Part shown: positions 1-8,294 of the stretch, in pieces
Layout of the letters: each line of letters starts with the position of its first letter
Numbering within the stretch: position 1 is the stretch's first letter
Made by a program: the position numbers and the translations under genes
The notes under the pieces: generated by a model
The model's input: only the letters and a program-made list of their open reading frames with translations
Database searches by the model: none
What the model was told of the DNA's origin: nothing
DNA from: Desulfobacterales bacterium
Lineage (GTDB): Bacteria; Desulfobacterota; Desulfobacteria; Desulfobacterales; Desulfobacteraceae
DNA: 16,747 nt
NCBI GenBank assembly: GCA_022361535.1
Contig: JAKSAU010001185.1
Coordinates: 1 to 16,747, forward strand
Reading direction: 5' to 3'

Positions 1-2
1 AG

Positions 3-758
3 CTTATATTTTCAGACACATCTATTCTGGATGCCCTTCTACTTAAGCGACAGGTTTTCGATGGCCTTTTTCCGGCCATGGCAGGTACGTTTTTCCTTGT
101 ATTGATTTCAGTGGGGATTGCCCTGCCTTTAGGGATTTCTACAGGGATTTGGCTTGCCGAATATGCCCCAATGTCCCTAAAAAAAATATTTAGCTTCATA
201 ATAGATATCCTTGCCGGGATTCCATCTATTATCGTGGGCCTTTTCGGATTTTCCATTACGGTTTTCCTGCATCACAATTACGATAACAGGATCTTTCCCT
301 GCCTTTTGATTTCTGCCCTGTCATTGGCATTTTTGGTCCTGCCTTATATTGTAAAGACCACCCAGGGAGCCATTGAGAATATCCCCATCCACATCCGAAT
401 GACAGCCCCAAGCCTTGGCGCATCAAAAATTGAAAACATCATCTATGTTTTACTGCCGTCATCTCTATCAGACATATTCAGCGGTATTGTTCTGGCCATT
501 GGCCGGTGTGCCGAAGATACGGCAGTAATAATGCTTACAGGCGTTGTTGCAACTGCAGGTGTCCCAAAATCAGTTTTCTCAAGCTTTGAAGCACTGCCTT
601 TTTATATCTATTATACAGCAGCGGAATATGCGGATCACTCCGAGTTGATAAAAGGATATGGGGCGGCCCTGATTCTGCTTTCTATATGCTCCGGGCTTTT
701 TATTATAGCTCATTTCATTAAATACCGGATTAACCACAAAGTAAAATTCAAGCACTAA
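3..758 (+). CDS. pstA: Phosphate ABC transporter permease PstA (5' partial)
   Basis: Inner-membrane permease of the high-affinity phosphate importer PstSCAB. The reading frame is open to the left edge, so the true start lies outside the window; the first in-frame ATG, at 78, falls inside the protein. Visible family features are the segment GIPSIIVGLFGF and the cytoplasmic EAA-like loop (SLGASKIENIIYVLLPSSL) followed by GRCAEDTAVIMLTG, which corresponds to the usual GRAxGETAPLLLTG of PstA. Several hydrophobic membrane segments alternate along the chain. It ends in TAA six bases before pstB, so the two are cotranscribed. The N-terminal part and the expected pstS and pstC are not seen. Confidence 0.9.
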   Translation, partial: LIFSDTSILDALLLKRQVFDGLFPAMAGTFFLVLISVGIALPLGISTGIWLAEYAPMSLKKIFSFIIDILAGIPSIIVGLFGFSITVFLHHNYDNRIFPCLLISALSLAFLVLPYIVKTTQGAIENIPIHIRMTAPSLGASKIENIIYVLLPSSLSDIFSGIVLAIGRCAEDTAVIMLTGVVATAGVPKSVFSSFEALPFYIYYTAAEYADHSELIKGYGAALILLSICSGLFIIAHFIKYRINHKVKFKH

Positions 759-764
759 TCGGCC

Positions 765-1469
765 ATGGAAAATCAAATAAAGATCAAAATCAAAGACCTG
801 TTTTTTTACTATAACGGTAATACCGTCTTAGAAAATATAAATATTAGTATTCTTCAAAACAGCATTACCTCAATCACAGGCCCCTCAGGCCAGGGGAAAT
901 CGTCGTTCTTAACGGTTCTGAACCGTTTATGGGAAAACATTGACGGGGCTCATGTTAAGGGACAAGTAAAAATAGACTTTGGAAACGGTTTTGAGGATAT
1001 TTATCGTAAAGGGTATTCGCTTTCATTGCTTCGGCAAAAAGTGGGAATGGTTTTTCAGACACCAAACCCTTTGCCAATGAGTATATATAAAAATATTGCA
1101 TTCCCGTTGAAATTAACTGGAAAAAAAAATAAACATAAGATCGCTCCAAAAGTACAAGAAGCCCTTGAGCAGGCATTCTTATGGGATGAAGTGAAAGACC
1201 GGCTGTCAGATGATGCACGCATGCTTTCAGGGGGTCAGCAGCAGCGTCTGTGTATTGCAAGGGCCTTGATATCAAAACCCCTTGTACTGTTATTGGATGA
1301 ACCAACCTCCTCTCTTGACGAAACCTCAGCAACGGTTATTGAGCAACTTCTGACTGAATTGAAAAAAAACTGCACAATCATCATGGTTTCCCATTATATG
1401 GATCAGGTGAAACGCATTGCAGATCAAAAATTCATTCTTAAAAACAAGCAGTTGAGTTTACATACTTAA
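765..1469 (+). CDS. pstB: Phosphate ABC transporter ATP-binding protein PstB
   Basis: ATPase subunit of the Pst phosphate importer, acting at the cytoplasmic face of the membrane with PstA/PstC. The 234 residues contain Walker A GPSGQGKSS (about 39-47), the Q-loop in MVFQTPNPLPMSIYKNIAFPLK (Gln97; PstB-type wording), signature LSGGQQQR (153-160), Walker B LVLLLDEP (to 179) and the switch His in SHYM (His209). PstB proteins are usually somewhat longer (about 250 or more residues), so this is a short but complete copy. It follows pstA by six bases. No phoU follows, which is less common for pst operons; an unrelated operon begins about 350 bases downstream. A generic ABC ATPase is possible but less likely given the neighbour. 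Confidence 0.9.
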   Translation: MENQIKIKIKDLFFYYNGNTVLENINISILQNSITSITGPSGQGKSSFLTVLNRLWENIDGAHVKGQVKIDFGNGFEDIYRKGYSLSLLRQKVGMVFQTPNPLPMSIYKNIAFPLKLTGKKNKHKIAPKVQEALEQAFLWDEVKDRLSDDARMLSGGQQQRLCIARALISKPLVLLLDEPTSSLDETSATVIEQLLTELKKNCTIIMVSHYMDQVKRIADQKFILKNKQLSLHT

Positions 1470-1819
1470 CAAAAGAATTGCATGGGCTTATGACTCAAGG
1501 TGTAAAATTCTGGGGTTGATCTGACAGGAGGAATCAGCCTTACTGTTATTTTAAAAGTCTGTGATACTTATCTAGTATCCTGATTCTATCCGCTTTTCAA
1601 AGGCTTCAATTTAGATTACGACCACTTAGCTGCTCCGCTTCATGGCATTACCCTTCTACTCAAAAATTCAAAAATGTTTACAACATATAAAAACGCTGAT
1701 ATGTTTTTTTAAATCTTTCTAATACTCACTGAGAATCTACTTTCCGATTTCAAGTTATCAAAGGTTGGGTCAGGTACCAATAGATTAAACCATCAGGTTA
1801 TCAGACTAAGGAGGTTTAT
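1470..1819. other. Intergenic spacer between pstB and the CHAT operon
   Basis: About 350 AT-rich bases without a credible gene. It contains a small perfect inverted repeat (GATACT-TATCT-AGTATC, 1563-1579) without a following T-run, so a pstB terminator is not clear. The promoter of the downstream operon must lie here, but I could not fix a convincing -35/-10 pair. A strong ribosome binding site AAGGAGG ends seven bases before the ATG at 1820. Confidence 0.5.
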
Positions 1820-2557
1820 ATGCCAAGCCCGCTAAAACAATACACAAAAGAACTATACAGTAAATTCAAGTACATGGCGATGTGGTTACCAGGGAAGCCA
1901 ATAAGTTTAGGTGATATAGTTGTTTTTGATGAAGGGCACTATAAGCGTATCGGTAATATTAAAGACAAAGGAATATCATTCAATATTCGCCATGATAAAA
2001 CAGCCAGCCATGTAAATTATACAAGCGAAGGAGCAGTATCAGTATCTTTCAAAGCCAAAGGGGAGCCACCACCGCCAATGAGTCAACTTGCGATCGCAGA
2101 GGCGGGGTTTTCGGTCGAGATGCAAAAAGCCAACGCGACTTTATTTGAAGCGCTTGACACTCTCTCTCCTTCAATTGAGAATCAAATAGAGCTAGGGGAA
2201 ACCATTCTTGAGTTGTATAAAAATGGAAAATGGGAACTAAGCCACTATGTTGTAACGGAAATATTGGAAGCCAAATCTGCAACTATCCTTATATCAAACG
2301 GGGCAAATGCCAGAATAGAATTGTCTGCAAAAAGCAATATATCGCCGGGAGGAATTAGCATCGCTGATGTACAGGCAGGCCTTAGTACTGGATATTTCAG
2401 TAATATGCATACTCGCATCATAGCAGAAGAGGGATTGACTCCGCTTTTTAAGGCCAGCAATGTTAAAAGGCGTTTTGGAATTGGTGGCCCGATCTTTAGA
2501 AGCCCTGAATTTGAATTTTCTCACTTAAACCCAGAGGAGATTACCTACGATGGATGA
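1820..2557 (+). CDS. Protein of unknown family paired with a CHAT protease; possible gasdermin-like effector
   Basis: I do not firmly recognise this 245-residue protein. The start is well supported by AAGGAGG seven bases upstream of ATG. It has no signal peptide, no long transmembrane helix and no cysteine. The sequence begins with a helical stretch (1-20), then WLPG and LGDIVVFDEG (about 22-39), alternating strand-like segments (50-110), a helix-rich part around 115-150 with HYVVTEILEAKSATILIS, strand segments to about 190, and EGLTPLFKASNVKRRF (204-219) before a short tail of about 26 residues. This order loosely resembles bacterial gasdermins, which have a pore-forming domain and a short C-terminal inhibitory peptide removed by a neighbouring protease. 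That resemblance is from memory of the family and is unproven; the palmitoylated N-terminal Cys known from some bacterial gasdermins is absent. Its stop overlaps the start of the CHAT gene by 8 bases, so the two are translationally coupled. Confidence 0.75.
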   Translation: MPSPLKQYTKELYSKFKYMAMWLPGKPISLGDIVVFDEGHYKRIGNIKDKGISFNIRHDKTASHVNYTSEGAVSVSFKAKGEPPPPMSQLAIAEAGFSVEMQKANATLFEALDTLSPSIENQIELGETILELYKNGKWELSHYVVTEILEAKSATILISNGANARIELSAKSNISPGGISIADVQAGLSTGYFSNMHTRIIAEEGLTPLFKASNVKRRFGIGGPIFRSPEFEFSHLNPEEITYDG

Positions 2558-5500
2558 CAATATAGGTACTGATGACCTTATCAATGCTTTGAACAGCATT
2601 GTGAATACGGCAAGGCCTAATGACAGAGCAATAGCCCTGAAAAAGTATAGTGAAATTTTGCTCACGGATGATGCATTGGCGATTATATCTAAAAATATAA
2701 AAAGAGCAAATGAAGAGGAAGATCATGAAGCTGAGAATGTTTTAAAGCATATCCAATCTTTGTTGCAGCTTTCCCGGGAACAGGGATTAGAAGCCGGGCT
2801 GAACATGTTAAAAAATGAATATCTAAATCAGACGTTGAGAGCGTTTGTAGAAAGTACGTCATGGGCAGAGAAAAAAAACAGTCTGATAGAACATAAAGAC
2901 ATACTTTTAAGTGAATCTGCCACGCAATTAATTGAAACACTTTTTGAAATGAACAAAGATAATCAAGCTGCCTCTACACTGATTAATAATGCTGCCATGA
3001 TGCTGGATATAGCTCGTGAGAAGGGTGTTGAAGGTTCAATCAGATGGGTTCAAGACCAGCTATTAGCTCATTTGTCAATGGCATTATCAAACGAGGACAT
3101 CGAAAGAGGAGAACTGCGTATAAAAGATCTGAACCTATTGCTTGAAGAAAACGACTGGTTAAGCATCAGCGTGCGCATAGCTGATATTGCCTTTGGCTAT
3201 GCCAATGCTAAGGGTGAGACTGCGCTTGACTGGAGTGTTAGTACGATCAATGAGATGATTAAGCAAGCCCCTACGCCTATGCATAGAGCTTCTTTGAATC
3301 TCCATATAGCACACCTTCTTCTATCGATAGAGAATGAAGATAAAATCGAGCAGGCCATAACCCGCTTCTATAGTGTCATCGAAGATTATACAAATGCAGG
3401 TGCTAAATTTAGTGGCGTTTACGGTGATTTCGGGCGGGCTTTTTTAGAACGCGGCAATGGTAACCCCGAAGATAATCTCGAACGTGCAAAAGAATTTCTA
3501 GAGAAGGAACTACAGACAAGCCGCAAAGAGAAAAATCCTGAAAACTGGGCAGTTACACATCGTCTTCTTGGAAAAGTACATGACGAATTAGGTTATCAAA
3601 AGCAGGCGTTCGAGCATCTCAAAAAAGGTCTTTCAATCGATCCGGTACAACCTGACTCTGGTTACGCCCAAGCAGCAAAGCTTCTTTCAGAGCTACGTCT
3701 CAAGCAGCAGGAAGATGGCCGACAGGTTGATTTTGATAAGGCTATAGATGACTTAAAAAAGGCTGAAGCCAATGCATCAGGGGATTCTATTCTTTGGGCA
3801 CGCATACAGCTACATTTAGGTGACGTTTTTCGTCGCCGTTTAAGTAACGATCCGGAAAAGGATTTCAAAAATGCATTTGAGCATACAAATAATGCACTTC
3901 GTGTCTTTAAACGTGAGGAACATGAAGATGAATGGGCGCAGATACAGCACAATTTAGGTACAATATACTATGCGGATGTTCGCGGTGATAGATCTGATAA
4001 CATTGAAAATGCAATTAATTGTTATAAACGAGCACTTGAAGTTCATAATAGTGAAGACTATCCCCAATATTATGGGTTAACAACCTCTTCTCTTGCCATG
4101 GCTCTTATGAAACGTGTTCAGGGAAACAGCGAAACCAACATGAAAGCCGCACTTGATTATTTTAAAGAGTCCGAAGCCACGCTTGACCCCGAAGACTCAA
4201 AAACCTGGCTGGCTGAGTGCTTTACAGGCATGGGAAGCATTTACCGATATATAGCGCTTCCAGACCGGTATGAAAATTTACTTTTATCTGAGAAGTATAT
4301 GCAAAAAGCGCTTCAAGCATACTATGAAATGGGAAATACGGAACGTGAAATAGAAAGTCTTTCAAATCTTGCTGCTGTTTACAGTGAGCTTCAAGAATTT
4401 GACAATGGTGCATCACTAAAAGCTGTCGAATACGCTGAGGAAGCTGTAAAGCGGACAAGCCGAGAAGCCAATCCTTATGGATGGGCAATATACAGTCGGA
4501 ATTTAGCCGCGGCATTGATTAATCAAGAAAACTTAGACGAAACTGCTCGCAGGCGTGCATTAGAATACATCCAAGACTCCCTCGAAATCTTTACAAAGAA
4601 AACGTACCTTACCGAATACAGGTTATCCCAGGCTTATCTTGGACATATCCATTTTTTGGGTCAGTCATTTGAGGATGCTTTTGAAGCCTATAATTTATCC
4701 ATTAAGGCCGGGGAAGAGTTATTGGCAACAGCTTATACTGAACCAGGTAAAAAGGCTGAAGTCCAAGAGACCGAACTGGCTCACATTCGGGCAACTTATT
4801 GCCTTGTAAAGCTTAACCGGCTTGATGAAGCCCTTATTATGCTGGAATCTGGCAAAACCCGGATTCTATCAGAAACATTGGCGTTTTCAGACATTGAGCT
4901 GGCAGGTATACCGTCTGAACTTGCTGCTCAAATGAGAAAAGCCCGCGAAAAGGTGCGCTTACTGGAAGGACTGATGCGGCCGTCACCAAAACAGCCCATA
5001 GTAGACACTGCTGAGACAGGAAAAAAGCTTCGCAATGCCAGATCCTTGCTTAATGAACTGGCTATAGAAGTGAAAACTTACAGTTCCCATTTCGATGGAC
5101 GACTAAAATCGATATCAGAAATCGTTGATCAAATACCGAAAGATGGTGGACTGGTAGCATTCGCAGTTACAACTCTTGGGACAATTATATTTATTGTGGA
5201 ATCAAACGCTAAAAATTTGAACCCGTTAAATATCGTTGAAATTCCAGATTTCACTTCGGAACGATTAAACATGTTATTGGACGGTCGAGAACCACATAGC
5301 TGGGTGTCTTTGATTCAAGCAACCACAGGCATCACGACACCAGAACAATTCCAGCAATGGCTGGACATTCAGTCAAAATTTATGAATGATCTCTGGGCGA
5401 ATTTGATAGATCCCGTTTATGACCGTTTTCCAAAGCTTGGGATCAAACCCAAGTCTTCCCTTCTTTTGTTGCCACAGGGCGGATTATGGTTTTTGGCCAT

Positions 5501-6296
5501 CCATGCAGCTTCACGTGAGATCAACGGAAAACAACAAACGCTGGCAGAGGATTATAATGTTATATACGCCCCGAGCATTTATACACGTAAAGTATGTCTG
5601 TCTCGGCTCGAGGAAAAGAAGGCAGGTCCAAAAAGTCTTCTGGCTGTCGTTAATCCGGGTGGTGACCTTGACTTTTCGGATCAAGAAGCGTCACTTATAT
5701 CTAAATATTTTGAGAATCCTGTATTGCTCCACGGCAAGGAAGCAACGCGGAGAAAAGTACTGGAACTGGTAGCCGATGCAAACTATCTGCACTTTGCCTG
5801 TCATGGCACCCACGATTGGGAAGATGTAATGTATTCAGGCCTCGAACTTGCTCATCCGGATAAGCTTCTTTTATCTGGAATTCTTGCCGAATTATCTCTT
5901 AACTCAACTCGGCTGGTTACACTGTCTGCCTGCGAAACTGGAATTACAGACCTCCAAGAGGCCCCAGATGAATTTGTTGGTTTGCCAACGGGTTTTTTAC
6001 TGGCAGGAACTGCTGGAGTTATAAGCACAATATGGAAAGTGGATGATATTGCAACATGCCTTTTAATGTCAAAATTCTATGAAAATCTAAACAGGTCTAT
6101 CTCTCCACATAAAGCATTAAAAGAGGCACAAAAATGGCTTCGTGAATTGACTGTCGATGCCATAAAAGAATTTACGCATATCGATGGTGAAATCATCATA
6201 CAACGATACCAAGGATGGCTTGGGAAACTGTCTTCAGATGATCGAATTTTCGATAACGCCTTTTTCTGGGCGGGATTTATCTTTGTGGGGGCGTAG
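2550..6296 (+). CDS. TPR-repeat CHAT-domain protease
   Basis: A 1248-residue caspase-like (clan CD) protease fused to a TPR sensor or scaffold. The N-terminal 200 residues are helical and charged. Residues roughly 240-760 are tetratricopeptide-like repeats, for example the segments around KNPENWAVTHRLLGKVHDEL and GDRSDNIENAINCYKRAL. The CHAT domain occupies about 865-1248, with the catalytic His in LHFACHGTH (His1085) and Cys in LVTLSACETG (Cys1128), followed by GLPTGFLLAGTAGVISTIWKV. Both catalytic residues are present, so an active peptidase is expected. The start at 2550 lies inside the end of the preceding gene (8-base overlap) with GAGGAG about ten bases upstream. The coding region ends in TAG directly followed by TAA. 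Known relatives act with a neighbouring substrate (bacterial gasdermin modules, or TPR-CHAT with Cas7-11); no Cas gene or CRISPR array is here. Confidence 0.9.
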   Translation: MDDNIGTDDLINALNSIVNTARPNDRAIALKKYSEILLTDDALAIISKNIKRANEEEDHEAENVLKHIQSLLQLSREQGLEAGLNMLKNEYLNQTLRAFVESTSWAEKKNSLIEHKDILLSESATQLIETLFEMNKDNQAASTLINNAAMMLDIAREKGVEGSIRWVQDQLLAHLSMALSNEDIERGELRIKDLNLLLEENDWLSISVRIADIAFGYANAKGETALDWSVSTINEMIKQAPTPMHRASLNLHIAHLLLSIENEDKIEQAITRFYSVIEDYTNAGAKFSGVYGDFGRAFLERGNGNPEDNLERAKEFLEKELQTSRKEKNPENWAVTHRLLGKVHDELGYQKQAFEHLKKGLSIDPVQPDSGYAQAAKLLSELRLKQQEDGRQVDFDKAIDDLKKAEANASGDSILWARIQLHLGDVFRRRLSNDPEKDFKNAFEHTNNALRVFKREEHEDEWAQIQHNLGTIYYADVRGDRSDNIENAINCYKRALEVHNSEDYPQYYGLTTSSLAMALMKRVQGNSETNMKAALDYFKESEATLDPEDSKTWLAECFTGMGSIYRYIALPDRYENLLLSEKYMQKALQAYYEMGNTEREIESLSNLAAVYSELQEFDNGASLKAVEYAEEAVKRTSREANPYGWAIYSRNLAAALINQENLDETARRRALEYIQDSLEIFTKKTYLTEYRLSQAYLGHIHFLGQSFEDAFEAYNLSIKAGEELLATAYTEPGKKAEVQETELAHIRATYCLVKLNRLDEALIMLESGKTRILSETLAFSDIELAGIPSELAAQMRKAREKVRLLEGLMRPSPKQPIVDTAETGKKLRNARSLLNELAIEVKTYSSHFDGRLKSISEIVDQIPKDGGLVAFAVTTLGTIIFIVESNAKNLNPLNIVEIPDFTSERLNMLLDGREPHSWVSLIQATTGITTPEQFQQWLDIQSKFMNDLWANLIDPVYDRFPKLGIKPKSSLLLLPQGGLWFLAIHAASREINGKQQTLAEDYNVIYAPSIYTRKVCLSRLEEKKAGPKSLLAVVNPGGDLDFSDQEASLISKYFENPVLLHGKEATRRKVLELVADANYLHFACHGTHDWEDVMYSGLELAHPDKLLLSGILAELSLNSTRLVTLSACETGITDLQEAPDEFVGLPTGFLLAGTAGVISTIWKVDDIATCLLMSKFYENLNRSISPHKALKEAQKWLRELTVDAIKEFTHIDGEIIIQRYQGWLGKLSSDDRIFDNAFFWAGFIFVGA

Positions 6297-6367
6297 TAAA
6301 AGCAGTCAGCAATTGATTGGGTTTAGTATCAAATTAAAATCGTCCGTTCAAATCAGGATTTATAAAC

Positions 6368-7162
6368 TCAAGGTGCTATTTCATTTACAACGCTGTCCTT
6401 GCCCCATAGTGTGTTTATCCTGTCTTCAACTATAGAAGAGTCACCACTGGTCCAGAACTCCATTTTACCGTTAGAACCAGACTCATTGTGCCGGTTCAAA
6501 TCATGCAACCGTCTTTTCAGCTCTTGTGCAACAGGCATGGCAGTATCAATGACAACGGCTCTGTCTCCGGAGACCTTTTCAATAGCCTTTCTTAGAAACG
6601 AAAAGTGGGTGCAGCCTAGAACGATTTGATCACACCCTTTTGATAAAAGAGGATCAATGTATCTTTGTGCAACCAGCACGGCTTTTCTACTATTGTGATC
6701 CAGGTGTTCTACAAGTTCGACAAATTCAGGGCAAGCCTGAACTTCGACTCTGATATGTTTTGAAAACCTTGATTTAAGTAATTTAAAGGAGTCACTGCTT
6801 AATGTTTGTGCCGTGGCCAGCACACCAATAATACCATTGTGACTGTTTAATGACGCAGGTTTGACCCCTGGCTCGACCCCTACAATGGGAATGGAAAACT
6901 TCGATCGAAGAAGCTTGATTGAATTTACCGTTGCAGTATTGCAGGCAACCACAACAGCCTTGCATCCATTACGGACTAAAAAATCAACAATGTAACCGGA
7001 ACGTTTATCGATCAGGGAACGGGGCTTATTCCCATACGGAGAAAAATGTATATCAGCAAAGTATTGAATATTCTCTTTGGGAAGAATTTCCCTAATGGCG
7101 TGACATATGGATAGTCCGCCTACACCAGAGTCAAAAACGCCAATCGGTTTTGATTTTATCAT
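6368..7162 (-). CDS. murI: Glutamate racemase MurI
   Basis: Cytoplasmic cofactor-independent racemase that makes D-glutamate for peptidoglycan. The 264-residue length is typical. Visible features are the N-terminal substrate motif GVFDSGVGGLS (Asp11, Ser12), the first catalytic cysteine in VVACNTAT (Cys74), the second in VLGCTHFSFL (Cys184), and Pro-Tyr-Gly in SPYGNK (42-45). Both cysteines are intact. It is convergent with the CHAT gene, with 71 bases between stops and no clear hairpin terminator there. It lies downstream of the cyclic-nucleotide-binding gene on the same strand, separated by about 160 AT-rich bases, so it may have its own promoter. Confidence 0.95.
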   Translation of the reverse strand: MIKSKPIGVFDSGVGGLSICHAIREILPKENIQYFADIHFSPYGNKPRSLIDKRSGYIVDFLVRNGCKAVVVACNTATVNSIKLLRSKFSIPIVGVEPGVKPASLNSHNGIIGVLATAQTLSSDSFKLLKSRFSKHIRVEVQACPEFVELVEHLDHNSRKAVLVAQRYIDPLLSKGCDQIVLGCTHFSFLRKAIEKVSGDRAVVIDTAMPVAQELKRRLHDLNRHNESGSNGKMEFWTSGDSSIVEDRINTLWGKDSVVNEIAP

Positions 7163-7324
7163 GGTGCTCGTTACATACCTTTATAAATTAGGTTTAGGTT
7201 TCTGTATAACCGAGCATTATCAATAAATATCCAACTGACAGCTTAGCTGAATGGTAACTATATTCCATGCTTTTATACAAGCAATTTTTTTAAACAATGT
7301 GCACCTTTAATCTTGTTAACGGCA

Positions 7325-7861
7325 TCACACCGCACCGATACTTCCGTTTTCAAATAATGTACACCATGCATCCACAAGTTTTTGCGTCCTGGTATTCAGC
7401 CTTCCTGCAATGATATCGCTTATTCTTGAGCTTAGGATATACCCGAGTTCCGGATCTTTTTCGAAAACCTTTTTCAATAGCTCTGCCGGAATTAACAGGA
7501 TCTGGCAATCTGTTTCGCACTTAGCCGCGGCCGTCATTTTAGCTGGCTCTACCAGTGCTGACCATCCGAATATATTACCCGGAGAAATCTCTTCAATAAT
7601 GACAGGTTTTTCAAAGATTTCCTTTTTTATATCAACATATTCCTCCCATTTTATATTCCGGGTAACGACTTCCTCCCTGAAAACAAGGGCCAGGCTTACT
7701 TCGCCCTTTAAAAGGCCATAAAGATTTCTGGCCGGTTCATCGCTTTGAAAAACTGTTTCCCCCTGGGCATAGTCCTGGGTTATGGCAAACGACTCTATTT
7801 CTTCCTGCCTCTCACGGGAAATCCCCGAGAAAAAAGGAAATTGAGATAGTATTGTATCCAT
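7325..7861 (-). CDS. Stand-alone cyclic-nucleotide-binding domain protein
   Basis: 178 residues corresponding to a single CRP/FNR-type effector-binding domain. The start (LSQFPFFSGISRERQEEIESF) and the GETVFQSDEPARNLYGLLKGEVSL segment are typical of the beta-roll. The later stretch SPGNIFGWSALVEPAKMTAAAKCETDCQILLIPAELL fits the phosphate-binding cassette region, but the canonical Arg of cAMP-binding pockets (RxA) is not evident, the position reading KMTAAA. There is no helix-turn-helix after the C-helix, so it is not a transcription factor by itself. GGAGGAGG just upstream of the ATG supports the start. It follows the small Arg-rich gene by 44 bases and is probably cotranscribed with it. The ligand is unknown. 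Confidence 0.85.
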   Translation of the reverse strand: MDTILSQFPFFSGISRERQEEIESFAITQDYAQGETVFQSDEPARNLYGLLKGEVSLALVFREEVVTRNIKWEEYVDIKKEIFEKPVIIEEISPGNIFGWSALVEPAKMTAAAKCETDCQILLIPAELLKKVFEKDPELGYILSSRISDIIAGRLNTRTQKLVDAWCTLFENGSIGAV

Positions 7862-7905
7862 ACCTCCTCCTTTCTTTCAGTAAAGAATCAGGCACCTGGC
7901 CTGGT

Positions 7906-8115
7906 TTATTGTTCTGAATGCTCTGACGGCCATCCCCTGCGACGGTTAACACCTGAGGTTCCGATCTGGCGAAAACGCCGGTCCAAACCGTTGCGGCGTT
8001 TCCACCCTGTCCGCCGCTCAGGATCATGTTTTGTTGCCACATTGAACCGCCGGTCTGCAATTTTTCGGCGGCCACCTCTGTCCGGTCTAAAAGATTTGAA
8101 GGTCAGTCCTGTCAT
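7906..8115 (-). CDS. Small Arg-rich protein (RR/DRR repeat type)
   Basis: A 69-residue basic protein with repeated Arg pairs (RPDRGGRRKIADRR, DPERRTGWKRRNGLDRR). Short proteins with RRxGxDRR-like motifs are, from general familiarity, common in deltaproteobacterial genomes and have no established function. I chose the ATG at 8115 because a run of nine G sits three bases upstream and could serve as ribosome binding site. A GTG at 8154 in the same frame would add 13 residues and place the G run inside the coding region. It is followed 44 bases later by the cyclic-nucleotide-binding gene. It is uncertain whether it is translated. Confidence 0.6.
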   Translation of the reverse strand: MTGLTFKSFRPDRGGRRKIADRRFNVATKHDPERRTGWKRRNGLDRRFRQIGTSGVNRRRGWPSEHSEQ

Positions 8116-8117
8116 TT

Positions 8118-8126
8118 CCCCCCCCC
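8118..8126 (-). promoter_or_regulatory. Run of nine G at the start of the Arg-rich gene
   Basis: Nine consecutive C on the + strand (G on the coding strand), two bases before the ATG at 8115. It takes the place of a Shine-Dalgarno site if that ATG is used. If translation starts at 8154 the tract is coding and length changes would shift the frame. Homopolymer G tracts of this length are prone to slippage in other bacteria. Confidence 0.5.
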
Positions 8127-8294
8127 TTTTTGAATAATGACCCCGTAGCACCACCTTGGGCAGGATGACTTAAATGTTTGGTAGGAACTCAGTGTCGGTC
8201 GGTGATCAGGGTAATATGAGGTATTTTAACCCGCTTGAAAGCAAATCTCAAGGACTGTGTGGCATGCCCCGATTTAAAATAAACTGTGAAACAA

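Noticed and set aside
2550..6296. Type III-E CRISPR (Cas7-11 with TPR-CHAT)
   Set aside because: There is no Cas7-11, Cas1 or Csx gene and no repeat-spacer array in the window. The partner is a different small protein.
7257..7284. Promoter before murI (TTGCTT, 16 bases, TATAGT)
   Set aside because: Both hexamers are imperfect and the region is AT-rich, so the match is not better than chance.
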